From Oscheius sp. JU75 (lineage: Eukaryota > Nematoda > Chromadorea > Rhabditida > Rhabditidae), in NCBI GenBank assembly GCA_037178855.1, contig JASJZC010000004.1, positions 4,898,001 to 4,962,000 of the forward strand: a stretch of 64,000 nucleotides of DNA. The letters run 5' to 3'. The notes beneath the pieces are model-generated. The model was not told the DNA's origin. It did not search any database and worked only from the letters and a program-made list of their open reading frames with translations. Made by a program: the position numbers and the translations under genes. Positions 12,928 through 25,544 of the stretch are shown piece by piece. The stretch's first letter is position 1, and each line of letters opens with the position of its first letter.

Positions 12928-13572
12928 AACTTGTGAATAAATTTTTGTCACGTTCTTTGTATGCTTATGAATGATAGTGCATGTAAAGTCACTGACAAGT
13001 GGGAGTCAGAAAACCAATAAACAACCAATCAAAGTATGGCTATACGTGACAGATTCAAAAGGCCGAAGAACAGGGTCTCAGAGTGCTAGCAACATTTCGG
13101 GAGCCTGAAATTGCCCTCAGCTCTGAAGACTGAGAGTGTTCGGACATGGGTTGCTCGGGACTAGCCCAGATCCTAGTCTAGAGACGAAAGAATGGGGTGA
13201 GAGTTAGTGCAAAAGAATTGGTCGGGGTAGACTACTGGAAGAGAAAAGCATTTATTTCTCGACAACTTTTCGTCAAGTCTTGAGATTACGATGACTTTGA
13301 ATCTTTTCGCTTTTCAATTAGCCGTCCAACCTGCGCTAAACACCCAAGAGTTCAAACAAGCCCAACTCATCACACCTTTATAAAAAAAACTAAGCAATTG
13401 ACAGTCTATACACGTAGAAAATAGAAGCTGCTGCCGGATGGCGCAGAGGAATTGACGGTCCCGTAGAGTTACATATAGCGACAGAGAGAAAGCTAACCGG
13501 GCGGTGGATGGGAGAGAAAACCGAAGATCTAAAACTGGATGAGAGTAAAGAGTCAAGAGGTTCAACTCACGT
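12928..13572. other. Intergenic between convergent genes
   Basis: 3' flanks of RNF113 and the 64-aa protein. A poly(A) signal for RNF113 lies at about 12936. The rest shows no convincing coding, tRNA or snRNA feature by eye. Confidence 0.35.
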
Positions 13573-14149
13573 TTACTTGCCTCCGCTGGGCTCTCTCCTC
13601 TTAGCCTCTCCGTTCTGAGCGATCTGGACGATCTTGCGCGTGTCGTTTCCAGGAGCTGGGTGCTTGTGCTCCACTCGCTCGGCCTTGTTGCGTTTTCCTA
13701 AATTGTACAGGATACGATAGTCTCTTAGGATTCGATCTATTCGATACAGTCGTTTGAATTCAAATTGCATTACAGCAACTATAATGTAGCCACTGAGCCA
13801 GGCACTGTTGTTCCCGTTCAGCATCTTTCTCTTTAAACCTGTTTCTGTCACATATGTATGAAACTCCATAGCTAATTTTTACTGTCAATCTGTCTGCTTC
13901 AACGTCTTTTGTATCACTGTCGGTACAAAATCTGTTTTGTAACGTATTATTTGGAGTTTCAGAACGAGTCTCCACAAAATGTCAGGTTAGAACAGTTCAA
14001 CGTCCTATTCTCAATTCATGTTGTTTACAAATGCTCCTATTATAAAACTGAGAACAGAACCCGAAAAAAGATAACTTACCGTTGCTGCCGGTGATTTCCG
14101 GTCCGCCGTCAGCCTCAAACTCGGAAGCCATCTTCTCGGCGCTCGACAT
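13573..14149 (-). CDS. Small basic protein, 64 aa, function unknown
   Basis: Two exons (14080-14149 and 13573-13697) give 64 residues starting MSSAEKMASEFEADGGPEIT, with a basic second half including GKRNKAERVEHKH, DTRKIVQIAQN and a GGK end. Support comes from clean GTAAGT and TTTAG borders, a phase-matched join, and a TGCTTAG acceptor 13 nt before the ATG that suits trans-splicing. The 382-nt intron is long for this region. No signal peptide or membrane segment is visible. I do not recognise the family. Confidence 0.6.
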
Positions 14150-15977
14150 CGTTCTTGTTGTTCTAAGCATTATCTTTATTACTCAAAAAAAATCGAAAAA
14201 AGAGGCGAACCCAACGGCATTGATTAAGAGGTGTTTTCATCGAAGCAGCCAGCAATGCCGCTGTGGAAGAAAAGAAAACAAAAAGTGAAGGACAGTTTTT
14301 TGTGGCAGTGAGCGCGGAGGTTGCGGCACGTGATTCGGTTCAAAACAGGGGCGGATCGATGCTGGCGCAAGTAAGCCCCACGGAGCCCGCCAATATTGTC
14401 CAACAATAACACGTGATCGGCACTTTTTTCTATTATTAGATGTCTTGCATCGTTTTGAGGAAGAAGAGTTGTTGACAAGGAGGACACCTTCGGAGGGGAA
14501 TTATGTTTTCGTCTCTGATTTCGTAAGGCCTTTTGATAGATGAAAATGCTGCAAAAAGCTGTGAATAAGGCGATGCCGAGTCAATATGAAAGAAATTGTT
14601 TTGGCTGCTGACCCATACTGGACAGAATGGGTCAGAATGCCAAGACAGTACCAGCTATAAATTGACCAGAACAGGCACTAGAAAGTTGACGGACTTCCAG
14701 TACGAGGGTACAGATTTGCGAGACTGAACTGCGCAGATTTCGTCGGACTGTCACTCTAAGAGATACGTTGTCCAGCTGAGAGCTCGAAAACACAACAAAT
14801 TGGCAGAACTTAGCGCGTAGACTACTGGCAATGGAAGAGAGACAAACAGGGACAAATGTAAACAAACTGTAGCGGCAGCTGTCACGTTATCTCTATCGAT
14901 GGTCGCGTGTTTTGATTGACGGGAAAATTACATCATCTGGTTGCAAACAACAAAGAAACTGACTGTCTAGAGGACAATGGTCATTTTGAGGGATTTATAC
15001 GAGAAGGCTGGTTGCACAATCTTGCGCCTACGAAGAACCGATCAAAGATCACAATAGTTTGTCGTAGGCGAGATAAGAGTCAAGGAGTGGGGAAGGTAGG
15101 AAGGGAAAGTTTCGGATGATGGACAAAAACAACTCTTGCCCTCAGACAATGGCAGTCCTAGTCATTCACAAACAAAACAAGCCCGTTTGAGTGCTGGAAA
15201 GAAAGGCGAGTCATGCGGGAGATTGGAAGATTTTTTCAGGGTCAGTCTAACATGCATCTATCAGTTTTCTTCTTCTTTCCCCAACCTCAAGGGTCACAAT
15301 GGATTACATCAGTGGGAGGATGAGACTGTCCCCGGCTGACCCGATACCCGAAATTTTCAAACAAAGGGAGTAGTAGAGGAGAAGCACAGACTCTGTAGAC
15401 ACAAAGACACTCAAAACTCAAGGTGGACTTTGATAGGGGCTTGTTCTCCTTGCTTGAGCAGCATGACTTCTCTCTCCAAGACAAGGTCATCAAGTGCTTC
15501 TGACTGATTTTGGCTGCACCGTAGAGTGTAACTTCTACTGTCAGTGGACTGTATTCTCGAAACTACTATTGTTTGGTTCCAAGCCAGGGTTTAGAAGGAA
15601 AAGAGAGAAGCAAGCTGAAAGTGTAACGCCTACAGAACGATACTTATCGTAGAATGTGGATGGATTGGATATGGCTGGATTGTTCTATTAGGTTCTTATT
15701 AGGTTTGTTCTAGCAGAGAAAGGTCTATCAGGCAGAGGTGTCATCATATCCTCAACGGTTTCTAGTTCCCTTTTTCTGTTACTAATGTGGGCCTACTCTG
15801 TCAGTATGGCTACTGGCCAATGTAGCTCTTTTCCTTCGCGGGCGCCCCCCAGTTATGAACAATGGTCAGGAATCTGTTGTAGTAGCCATATAAACGAAAC
15901 ACGTAATTACCCTCAACCCCACCTAACAAGAACAAACTTACGTTCGAAATTTCATTTTCTTCCACAAGAGATCGAAG
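14150..15977. other. Gene-poor spacer, 1.8 kb
   Basis: Upstream flank of the 64-aa gene and downstream flank of the next minus-strand gene. It has scattered short frames without splice support. GC content varies, with a GC-richer patch near 14320-14400. I see no repeat or RNA gene I can name. Confidence 0.4.
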
Positions 15978-16586
15978 CTACTGAGACGGTTCGAGTTCTT
16001 CGACTTCTTCCTCATCGATCGTCGCCTCATCGGGTACCTCGAAGACTACGCAGTTGTCCGTTTTGATGGTCACTCGATCCTTTTCCTTTGTGTCCTCCGA
16101 CTGGATGCCCATCGAGGCGGATATCGGTTCCATCGTCTCCTTTCTCTTCTCATCCTCTGCTTCGAGTCCTCCCATTCGCTTGACCCGGGTCGGATCCACA
16201 ATCGTCCCATCCGCGAAAGCCGCCTTTTCGTAGCTGTTCGGTTCCAGCTGGGCGTGGAGACTCTTGTAGTCGGATCGCTGAGATGGGATCGTCGGCTGTG
16301 TCAAATCCACATCTAGTCTCTTCTTCTTCTTGCTGCTGCTCTTCTTCGACTTCTTCTTCTCCTTGGCCGTTTCCATCTTGCCCTTCTCATGTTTCGAGTA
16401 CAAAAACGACATCGGGACGGAAGCTCTCTTCTGGATCCTCTGCCTCGGCATCTCCTTGCTCTTCTTCGGCGAGTTCTCCCGTTCCGACTTCTTGGTGCAG
16501 TGAACGAGGAGAGGCACGGCGAGCAGCAGTACCAATATCCAGAGCATTTGACTTTGGGTCTCTTGGGAAGTTTTGTTTTCCAACAT
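15978..16586 (-). CDS. Lysine-rich single-pass membrane protein, unknown
   Basis: Intronless frame of about 202 residues from the ATG at 16586; a second in-frame ATG at 16547 starts the hydrophobic run MLWILVLLLAVPLLVHC. That segment is a signal anchor or a signal peptide. After it comes a strongly basic stretch (KKSERENSPKKSKE, KEKKKSKKSSSKKKKR). A more mixed region with YKSLHAQLEPNSYEKAAFAD follows, then an acidic tail with EEEVEELEPSQ. The polarity suggests a type III anchor with a cytosolic tail, or a secreted basic protein. An AAAACAG acceptor about 20 nt upstream is compatible with trans-splicing. No family recognised. Low complexity makes the exact start uncertain. Confidence 0.55.
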   Translation of the reverse strand: MLENKTSQETQSQMLWILVLLLAVPLLVHCTKKSERENSPKKSKEMPRQRIQKRASVPMSFLYSKHEKGKMETAKEKKKSKKSSSKKKKRLDVDLTQPTIPSQRSDYKSLHAQLEPNSYEKAAFADGTIVDPTRVKRMGGLEAEDEKRKETMEPISASMGIQSEDTKEKDRVTIKTDNCVVFEVPDEATIDEEEVEELEPSQ

Positions 16587-17197
16587 AACTGTCGAGTTTT
16601 GAGCCTGTTTTAATTGCATCCAATTGAACAAGGCTCCTTAACAAAAGTATTCTAGTATAACAGACGGTTACCTGTTTTCAGAGAAGACTCGTCACCCCAG
16701 ACTACCTACAGCTAATGAATCCTATTGGGTAGGTCTTCTGTCTCTCTGGTCGCTTGTCTTCTCCTTTCCTTTAGCCTATAAGCCCTTTATAATCCTGCTA
16801 CAGAGTAGTCCATCTCCAAACTTTTCAGACATTTCTGTTCCCCTCCTCCCCATTGTATCCTCCATATTTGCCCTCGTCTCTTTTCACCCCACCTACCTTG
16901 TCAATCCATACTTCGAAACAGAGGGTCAAGCGTCTTATTCGCTGTCGCACACCCCTTATCTAGTTTTCTGCGCGTTCAAGCCAAAATGTCAGACAAAAAG
17001 TTGAAAAAAGTTCGAGTGCATATAATGGCCGTCCGGACGCAGCTGTTGTCTTATGTGTCTGTTGTGTCAGCGCCGCAGTTTCTCTGCTCTGCCATTGCGA
17101 CCTCGGCATCCTCCCTCTCATTCTAATTTGTTCCCTCTTTACCACGTATTTTTGATACCTTCCAACGAGAAAAACGACCTTTTCAGGGTGCAAGCGC
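16587..17197. promoter_or_regulatory. Divergent spacer, pyrimidine-rich
   Basis: Upstream of both the Lys-rich membrane protein (-) and neuferricin (+). The plus strand is rich in CT runs (16740-16900 and 17090-17150). A CCTTTTCAG acceptor near 17178-17186, followed by GGTGCAAGCGC and the ATG, marks the likely leader trans-splice site of neuferricin. Confidence 0.4.
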
Positions 17198-19320
17198 ATG
17201 CCTTCGCGGGGTCTTCCCTTTGTACCCTCGTTATATACCACGGGTCTGGTCTACGTTGCCATCAATGTGGCCCTGGTTTCCTTTATCAGCACCTACTACG
17301 ACATTGGAATTCGAAACGTCACCTTGTGGGCAATTGACAAACTAGATGAGGTATGTTTTTCAATTTTGAACCATCTATAATCCGTATTTACGGCGACGGG
17401 ATCCAAAGAGATGTCATTTATTACTTTTCAAAGATTTCCAACGCATCTTTGGGTCTAAACTTTTTTTTTTTACCGAACTTTTGGCGTAAAAATACTTAAA
17501 GTTAGCAGATTGACAAGCTCCAAATGTTTGTAAAATAGTAGAGGCCAAAAGAACAACTGTGACAATTAGAGATTGACCATTTCGGGTCGAAGACGGCTGT
17601 TTTGTGTATTAAGATATCCTGCAAAATTGTTGCCCAGATCAAAATCTACATGTTTGCAGAATACTGTAAGTCTGGGAAATGACATCTTCAACCTGAAAAG
17701 TATTCTAGAACTCCCGACTGCGGTGGTGCGTCTACTGTTCGTGAATAAGTTACATCCATGGTTTTGGGTTTTACCACTCACAACCACCCCCAACATTTTT
17801 ATGGCCCAGAACGAACTTACATCAAATCTCAAGATTGAATTCAACAAACAAAATCTCATTTTCAGTGCGAGTACACACGAGACCAGCTGGACTGGGTCAA
17901 GGAATGGTGGCAGGATGCCAAGGATAATATGAAAATATCTGGGAGGAAGGCGACTGTCAATGATGTGAAGGTTTTTTCTCTTTCTTTCCTTCTGAAGACC
18001 GTACAACAGAATATAAACGCAAAGGTGGAAGTGGAGGGAGAGCTGCAGATCCTGACCCCAGAGCAGTTGGCCCTCTTCGACGGATCCAGGACATCGAGAC
18101 CAATCTATTTGGCCATTCTTGGCCGAGTTTTCGACGTAGACAAGGGCAAGAAACACTACGGAAAAGGCGGCGGATATCACTTTTTCTCAGGTAGACTATC
18201 CTAGTTTTTATCAATTTGTGGTTTAGGAAGAGACGCGACGAGAGCCTTTGTTTCCGGCGACTTTACGGAAAAGGGGCTCATTGACGATACGACTGGTCTT
18301 TCACACGAAGATCTCCTAGGTTCCGTTCTTTTGAATGTGTTTTTATCAATAGTTCAGGAATTAGAGACTGGATCTCATTTTACGAGAAGGACTACATTCC
18401 GGTGGGAATTGTCACGGGACGGTACTATGACGCACAGGGAAATCCGACCGAGGCTCTCAACCAGGTCTGTTTCTAGCTGTTTGGTTCAAAAACAAAGTTT
18501 AGGTTCTGTCCCGGATAGACGCAGCCATCGAGTTCAAAGCTTCTAAAGCAGCCGAGGCTGAGGTACGTCCTTTCTAATCTTTCTTTCATTTCTCAAGCTT
18601 TTGAACTATTAAAGTGCCAGATTATTCTAATATTGTAATGAAGAAGATTAGTAGAGTCCGAAGTCTGAGGTGGCGAGCCAGATTCTAATTACTGGTTGGT
18701 CAATGCTATGACGTGTTACCGCTCGCTCACATCTGCTAGACACTAGACACTAAACTTTTTTCTACTAATATGATTCCTGAGAAGATTCCGAAGACCCAGA
18801 CGAAAAAACAACTGAATAGTACAGGTGTCTAGAAAAAACTTGGTTTCTTATGTTAAAGTGCAACCTGGTTTATGTTCCGACCTAAAGTCAACTATATGTT
18901 CCAGGTCTTCCCTCCCTGCAACTCTGAATGGCATCAAAATAGCGGTGGTCGAGTCTGGTGCTCGACCAAATCCGGAGGGATACAACGTGACTGGGCTGGT
19001 GTTCCGAGGTTAGTTCTAGACACTTTCTTTTAAAAGAAAAATCTATGTCTTCAGGTTACTCTTCGATAAATCCGACAGCTCTGAGCGCTGTGTCTGTGTC
19101 AAAAACTTCGGTCCCGGACTGTCGAGTCACGCGGCAAAGGGAGCAAATCGAGGCGACTTGGATCATCCTTCTCTGAAGGTAACCGTCCTTTTTCGAGTCT
19201 CACATATTGTCAGTTGGAAAAGCTCATATGAAGGAAGTGACAAAATGGTTTCACTGTTTTCAATTTCAGCTCTACCCGAACTGTTCACCGACTTCGAACA
19301 GCTGCAAAATGGAGTCATAA
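17198..19320 (+). CDS. CYB5D2: Neuferricin (CYB5D2-like, MAPR heme-binding protein)
   Basis: Neuferricin is a secreted or membrane-anchored heme-binding protein of the cytochrome b5-like MAPR group. The N-terminal exon has one hydrophobic segment, [18 protein letters not shown]. The cytochrome b5-like domain follows as LYLAILG-type sequence [20 protein letters not shown], then [19 protein letters not shown] and [14 protein letters not shown]. The family-specific C-terminal part reads [19 protein letters not shown] and [11 protein letters not shown], then [10 protein letters not shown] and HPSLKLYPNCSP. The MAPR tyrosine/lysine pattern of [10 protein letters not shown] is kept. About eight exons. 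The first intron (about 515 nt) and the one near 18562-18904 (about 340 nt) are long. The last exon starts at 19270. Confidence 0.9.
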
Positions 19321-19611
19321 ACCCTGTGTGCCTTCTTCACAAATTGCCTTTCACTTCCAAATGCTCATCATCTCCTCTTCTTCCCAATCGAAAAAGAAAC
19401 TCAAAAGGGTATTCGCTAGTCCATCAATATTTAGCCGAATAAAGAAATATATAAGATACAGTAACCGTTTTGTGGTGGTTTGGGGAGGGCAAGACGAAGC
19501 TCTCTTTTGGGAGAAGAATTGAGCAGACAGGGAGGAATAGAGAAGGTGTGATTATGCTCAAGTAAGAGGTAAATACATAGAAATCACTGGGGAGATCACT
19601 ATCTCTTCTGC

Positions 19612-22600
19612 TCACATTCGACCGAACTTCAACTTTTTGCACTCTTCTATCCGCCAGTAGCATTCTTGTTCGGGAGCGGCCTGATTCAGAATGTGGCTGA
19701 CACAACAGCGAGCTTCCGTGTCCATATGAGGTCGGGCGAACTGAAAATCGATGAGTTTTAATAACAGAATATGAAAGTTAACATTAGCTGAAATATGATG
19801 TGCACAACAAGAAGAAGTTTTCTAGGACTAGATGATACTCGGCGCCAAGATTGAGTTCTATCTGCGTTTTTCAATTTCAATACTCTACAGATTTGTCGCT
19901 CTTTGCTATATATAACACTTTCTAAATCAACACAACGTTGAAAAAGTCCGTCTTAGTGCTCAAAACAACGTTTTGTCAAAGCGACACGGGCGGCTCCGAT
20001 GCGAAGCTTTGGGCGCGCCACCAAACTCCAGATTTTTGAGACAATGCTCAAGATTCTAACCGATTTTTACCCCCGTAAAAAGAGCGCTGTGCGCATTGCA
20101 GTCAAATAAACGACTGCTTACCTGAAGGAAATCTCTCCATTTGGCTTTGTCCATTTCCTCCATCGGATCCAGAACATTGCTTCGAAGCACGGCTCCGAAA
20201 TCACGAAAGATGGACTTCAAGGCGTCTTGACTAGCCGGACAAGTCCTAGCATCCCAGCAGCGCTTCAGACGACTGTAGCCGTCGGCCTAGAAGATTTTGG
20301 TCCGAAGCAAAAAGAATATCTTACATCGTAGACGACGAAGGCAGTAGATTTCCTGTCAGGATCAATCACAACGTAGTCGTCCGAAACGAAGGGGATGGTC
20401 TGTTTGAGCTCGTTCAGGTCCACATTGTACTTGCCCTTGGAGCCGGCAATCTCAATCACTAGGTTCCAGGGATTGGTGGTCTGTTGCTAAAAAAGGTTAC
20501 TGTAAAATCGTAACTACAAAAGAATTCTGTACCTGAATGTCAATCTGCTGAGAACGGATCGTGGCCTTCATCACAGGGTAGGACTTGCGAGCGAACCATT
20601 CCTGGAGCATCGTTCCGGCCATCTGACTACCAGTAGCAGCAACGGCAGCCTCCTTCCAGTTCTCCATCGAAGCATAAGAGAAGGCCTTCTTCTGGAGCAC
20701 TTCCCGGATCATCTTGGTGACAGAAGTATTTCCATAGGTCTGATCCAGGGTATAGAGGATAGCCATATCGCGAGTCGAGCAATCATTGGAGCCGAGAGCT
20801 CTGATGAATCGAGAAGGACGGGAAGCGTCGACGCTGAGATCTCCAGGTCGGATGATGTTGATCTCCTTCTTGGCAGTCCGTTCCAGATAGCCCAGCGATT
20901 CGTCCAGTTTCCATCCGAGATAGGTGGTCAAGGCACTCTGAAATACGTATCCATTACTTAATTGACCCCTAGTGGTGGTGACAATGGTCTGACCCCTGTT
21001 GCCCATACAGTCGTCTCAGAAGCAGTTGCGCAATTTTCTGGGGACGGGGGCCTGCTCGCCAGACGGCACAAGAAGTATCGCGGCCGAAACCTCTGTGCCA
21101 GAGAGTTACGATTACCGCTCTTGTCTTTATGGTCTGCCGGCTAGGGTCAATAAGGGTATAATCCTCTTGACTGTACTTTCCCGCACTCTATCTTTGTCTC
21201 TGCGTCTCTCTGCTCTACTCTTTTTCTATCTCTCTCGTTCTATGCCTTCCTGTTTTTGTACTCTTTCCCCTTCCACTCGGTCCCAGTCCCAGTCTCAAAA
21301 AGTGCTGGCAATTGCTCGGACATCCGAAACCGCGGTCAGCCAAAAGCCCTGACAGGTGCCTCTGCCTCTCTGTAGCGAATATGAAATGTGATGCATCGCC
21401 TTCTCACTCGCATATTACAATCTCGTGGATACATCGTAAACATATCTCTTCTGTCTCTCTCACTCACCTGCAAACAGTCATCCGTGCTCAGAACTCCGTC
21501 GGTCCATTGGGAGACGAGGGCTCTGGTCAGGGACTCATGGTATCTGTTGTGGTAGGGGTATTCGAAGGCGGGATCGGGAAGAGTGATGAGACCGAGAGAG
21601 GAAATGTAGTCCGTCTGGAGAGGAGAGTACACAATGGCCAGCTTCTCCTGTGGGTAGGGGAAGGTAAGCCAGCTGGAGAGCTTCGAGATTACCTGAAATG
21701 GTACATCTAGATCATCGAGGGAGTGAAACACAGAGATACAAAAACGACTACATACATTAGAGGCCTGATCCTGAATGCTGTTGTGTTTCTCCGTCACATT
21801 CTTCTGCAGAGGATCGATGTACAATTCAATTGCAGGGACTGTCTGTCCATAGAGAGACGTGCTGTTGACTAGAAGAGATTCGGCTCCCTCGATGACAGAG
21901 AAGGCAAACTGATCAGCTGTGATCGGATGACTTGATCGGAAGCAAGTCTGTTCGGCAGAACTGAAGTCGACTGGAGAGTTAGAACGTACTTCAGTCTTGG
22001 ACCAGTGCTTGACACAGAGAGACAATCTGGCCTGGAATTGGAAATGAGACCAGTCAAATGTCCACTGTCTGCTGTCCACTATCCAGAGCTTAGAGGTCAG
22101 AGTCTTTCTTTACTGTCGAGAGAGTGAAAGTACTCAGATTCACTCTCTTCTGTCACTTACTGCCACTATCACTGTTTCTGAACCTGTTAACTTACAGTGT
22201 TCATAGACGAGTCAAAGGATGGGAAGAGTCCTCTGGCTCCAGTGTTTCTCAGCTTAGAACCAACCACTAGCTGCTTGACCAACTTTTGTCCCATCTTCCG
22301 GACATAGGTCTGAACCGATTCCTGTTGTTTGTCTCATCTCATCCCTACCTTGGTATACAGAACATCCTTGGGCGAAGTAGTAGCAAAGTTGTTGAAATCC
22401 AGACGAAGGACCGATCCAGGACTGATAGGTTCGGACAAGAGTAGTGACAGAACATCTCCCTCTGAGACAGACTTCGAAACGCAAAGAGTCCGGCCTATAA
22501 GTTTTTTATGAGAGTGGCTTTCGAGAGACCACATGTGTCGCGTCGTCCCGTCTTGCACAAGCAGCATGTTGTGGCGATGCGGGTGATTTGTTTCGGTTGT

Positions 22601-24378
22601 CAGCTGGCAAAAGCAGATAATTTATCACTCTTCCTATGAGTCAGCTCGTCTATATCTCAATTTCAGAATACTGAAGGTCTAAAGACATAAACTGAGACTT
22701 TTTGTGCGACCGTCCGGCGGCTCTGCAGTCGTTTTCCGGTCGTAAACCGAGGAGAGCAACTGACACAGGAGGTGCTACTCTTTTGCTTTGTCTCTCACAT
22801 AAGCAGAAAAGTGACAATGTGTCTATTAATAAGTGGAAGGGTTCAAGACGCTTAGTTTTGTTTATGAGCGAGAAACATGAGCAGCAAGGGAGAGAGTGTT
22901 TTTGAAGAATGTAAGATGTCAAAATAGCTTCGGAGATTGACCCGGAAACCATGCCATTGAATATTTTTTAATGCACATTTTGCCACTAAGCGTCTGAAGT
23001 CTGTTCTGAGGGTTCTCCCAATCACAAAAACCTTGGGGAGGCTTTATGACTAGATCCAAGAGTTGCATCTGATTCAATCTATCGAAGTTTAGTTGTTGCT
23101 CAGTCATTCCGACGGGAGTGCATAAGAGTCCCCGAACAAGAGAAACTGTAAGAAACGGCTCTTGCTTCCGAAACCAAGAACGTAATCCCCTGACAATGAG
23201 CAGACAAGAAAAATGTTTTGGGTTCTGTAACGCTATTCAGTACCACCATAGTCGTGGGTTCATTCTGTAGCTCCGACTCTCTATCATACACAGGGCCCAT
23301 GACAAAACCCACCAGTTTGACAGTCGACGACGGCGACATCCTCCAGTCCACGAAGAGATTGAGCAGCGTGAAGGGAGATCTATAAGACTCGTACTCTCTC
23401 TGTGACACCCAGGTGTTGTGCCAATTAATCATTATTTTTACTACACAAAAAGAGACCGACGCAGCTGTCCTGGCTTACTTGTTTCGTCTCTTCGTTCAAT
23501 GTGAAGAAGAGCTGGAGACTGCCACGAAGATCGACAGGTCTCTTGGGCAGAGGCTCGTGAACGGTCAGATTGAGCTTGTAGAGCAGGGGACTGAACCAGT
23601 CGGCAGATGTGGCCCTAAAGTTTGTATCTTGGAGAGAAGGCGAAAGTGACCACATGTCTGCATTTATGTCTTTATGAATGCACTTACGTTACGTCGTCGG
23701 GTGTTCGGGCACAGGAAACTCGAGCTGGAATGATGGACGCACAGGAGGAAAGCAGCTGAAAATAATTTCATCCGAACCATTCAAGATATTTTGAAACTTC
23801 GAAACCGAAAGAGTAAAGAGTTTTTATTGCCTCGGGATCAAAGTTGGACCCAAAGACTGCCAACCAAGAGTACACGCACTACGCCATTAAAAACAAAGCG
23901 CTGCGCATTTCTAGAAAATACACAATTAACTGTGGTGAAGGTACATGGTTTCGAAGTAAACAAGCCACAGAAGGACCACCAACCTCTTTGTTTGTCTCAG
24001 TAGTCGGGGCCATGGTAGCAATTTCAGTAGTCCTGGTCGTCGTTACTGTACTCGTGCTGGTTGTCCTCTGTGTCGTACTCTCTTCTGTCGACGTTGTTCC
24101 ACTCGTAATTGGTCTCGAGGTTGTCCTTACTGAAGTGTCTACGTTAACTGTGGCAATTAGATGGACTCACTCAAAGTTGTAGTCGTTTTGGGTGGCATAT
24201 TTGATCCATCTAGAGGAGATTCCGAGGGCAACGAAGTGGCATTGGCGGCAGATGAATCCATCGGCCGTAAAAAGATATAAGCGAATCCGGCCGAGCACAA
24301 AAGTATGAGGACGAGGATGGCGACGAGAACCCACAAGAGCCACGTTGGCTTTGTCCTTTTCTGTGGAGATTCAGCCAT
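19612..24378 (-). CDS. M1 aminopeptidase-like type II membrane protein, catalytically dead
   Basis: The cytosolic N-terminus MAESPQKRTKPTW is followed by a single membrane helix (LLWVLVAILVLILLCSAGFA). A Ser/Thr-rich mucin-like stalk coded at about 23990-24135 comes next, then the M1 N-terminal domain (ADWFSPLLYKLNLTVHEPLP, later GLFPSFDSSMNT). The zinc domain region reads SSLGLITLPDPAFEYPY and then ESLTRALVSQWTDGVLS. The GAMEN exopeptidase motif is replaced and no HExxH or downstream NEGFA-type glutamate exists, so no zinc site can form. The C-terminal helical ERAP1-like domain continues through DCSTRDMAILYTLDQTYGNT to the end KKLKFGRM. About a dozen exons. A GTTCCAG acceptor two bases before the ATG suggests trans-splicing. 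The architecture fits the nematode group of M1 pseudo-peptidases. Confidence 0.85.
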
Positions 24379-25544
24379 CTCTCTGGAACAGATTGGGTAA
24401 GAACAGAACAAAAGAAAAGTGAGTCACATAGAGAGGGTGAGCAAGTTTCGAGAGGACCCGACCTCTGCTCCAAGGGCCTTGACCACGCCCACTTTTTGTT
24501 CCCGCCCCCGCCAGATCCTCGCTCCCTCTTTCACTAGAGGTTATGATGGCGAGAAACAGACGGGCCGCATCTGGGCGGTCGACTCTTTGACTCTTTGGTG
24601 GGAATCGGTAAGATCGTAAAATGGTACAGGTTGTAAACAGGACCGTATCAAGGGGCTCAAAGTAAACTTGTAGGGGAATCAAAGGGAACCTCAAGGAACT
24701 ATGTACTACGGATGAAACAATCTACGCAAAACCACCTCAAGGGCAAAAGATTTAAGCATCGAATAGCTAACCTCGACAGGCCGAGAGGCTGTGACAGTTA
24801 AGATAGATTAAAACTCTAGCTGATACTTCATTGACTAGAGAGTACGAAGAGAGCACGTCAGTCGTTCAGCCATAGCAGATGCAAGAAGTTTGAGGATAGG
24901 ATCTGATGAAGAGAGTATCGGTCAAGTTCCAATCAGTCTATACTGACCGGACTAGGTCTGGAGCAAACGATCACATCCCTAGATACAGACGATTGTTTAA
25001 TATCTAGATCCTGTAGCCCCTCTCCTGGCCGAAGTGAGGGAGGACAGGTAAACACGGCCGTTAAGTTAAGTAATAAGGGTGAAACAGATTGCAACTGTGT
25101 CAGATATCCTTCCTTATCTTCTCTCGATTAGCCTAATCAGCAGTTCATTTCCTGAGGATACCTTTCTCGATAAGATAGCCCAACCTCGGCGACAGCTGTC
25201 ACGCACAAATACATGTTCCCGATAAATGGCCAATAAACAAGCAACTCCCTCACTCTATGCAACAAGAATAAGTGTAGTCTCGAGATTCAGGTGTGAATGA
25301 TACCCATACCGAAATCGGATAACCCTAAACACGTAAGAGTCATTCGCAACAGTAGTATTTCCCCACCCGACCCCCTGCTGTAGAAGGGCCCCTCGCAGCT
25401 GTTGGCCCCGGTACCGGTCACACGGGTCATACCTGAGAAAGGAAGTGTTTTGGTAGGGCGACTGATACGGGCTAACTCAACCAGACACAACGAGAGAAGC
25501 TTGGGGTATAAAATGGGTTGGGGGAGGTAGGAAGCCATGTCAAC
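24379..25544. promoter_or_regulatory. Divergent promoter region with GATA-like sites
   Basis: Spacer between the M1-like gene (-) and cathepsin B (+). GATA-type motifs include TTAAGATAGATTA near 24800, CCTTATCTTC near 25111, TCGATAAGATAG near 25167 and CCGATAAATGG near 25217. In nematodes intestinal GATA factors drive digestive protease genes through such sites; applying that here is inference. No coding feature recognised. Confidence 0.45.
25507..25513 (+). promoter_or_regulatory. TATA box of the cathepsin B gene
   Basis: TATAAAA in the context GGGGTATAAAATGGG lies 32 nt before the start codon. No pyrimidine-rich AG acceptor intervenes, so this mRNA probably has a very short true 5' leader and is not trans-spliced. 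Confidence 0.65.

Noticed and set aside
13000-13250. Searched for a snoRNA or snRNA in the spacer after RNF113.
   Set aside because: No C/D box pair with terminal stem, no H/ACA layout and no Sm site could be found by eye.
14224-14487. Minus-strand frame of about 87 codons upstream of the 64-aa gene.
   Set aside because: Not connected in phase to any exon and no homology recognised.
16283-16588. Plus-strand Ser/Cys-rich frame.
   Set aside because: Antisense shadow of the Lys-rich membrane protein; AAG runs read backwards give CTT/TCT codons.
23844-24182. Plus-strand frame with a Val-rich hydrophobic run looking like a membrane protein.
   Set aside because: It is the antisense of the Ser/Thr-rich stalk exon of the M1-like gene; Thr codons read backwards give Val-rich sequence.
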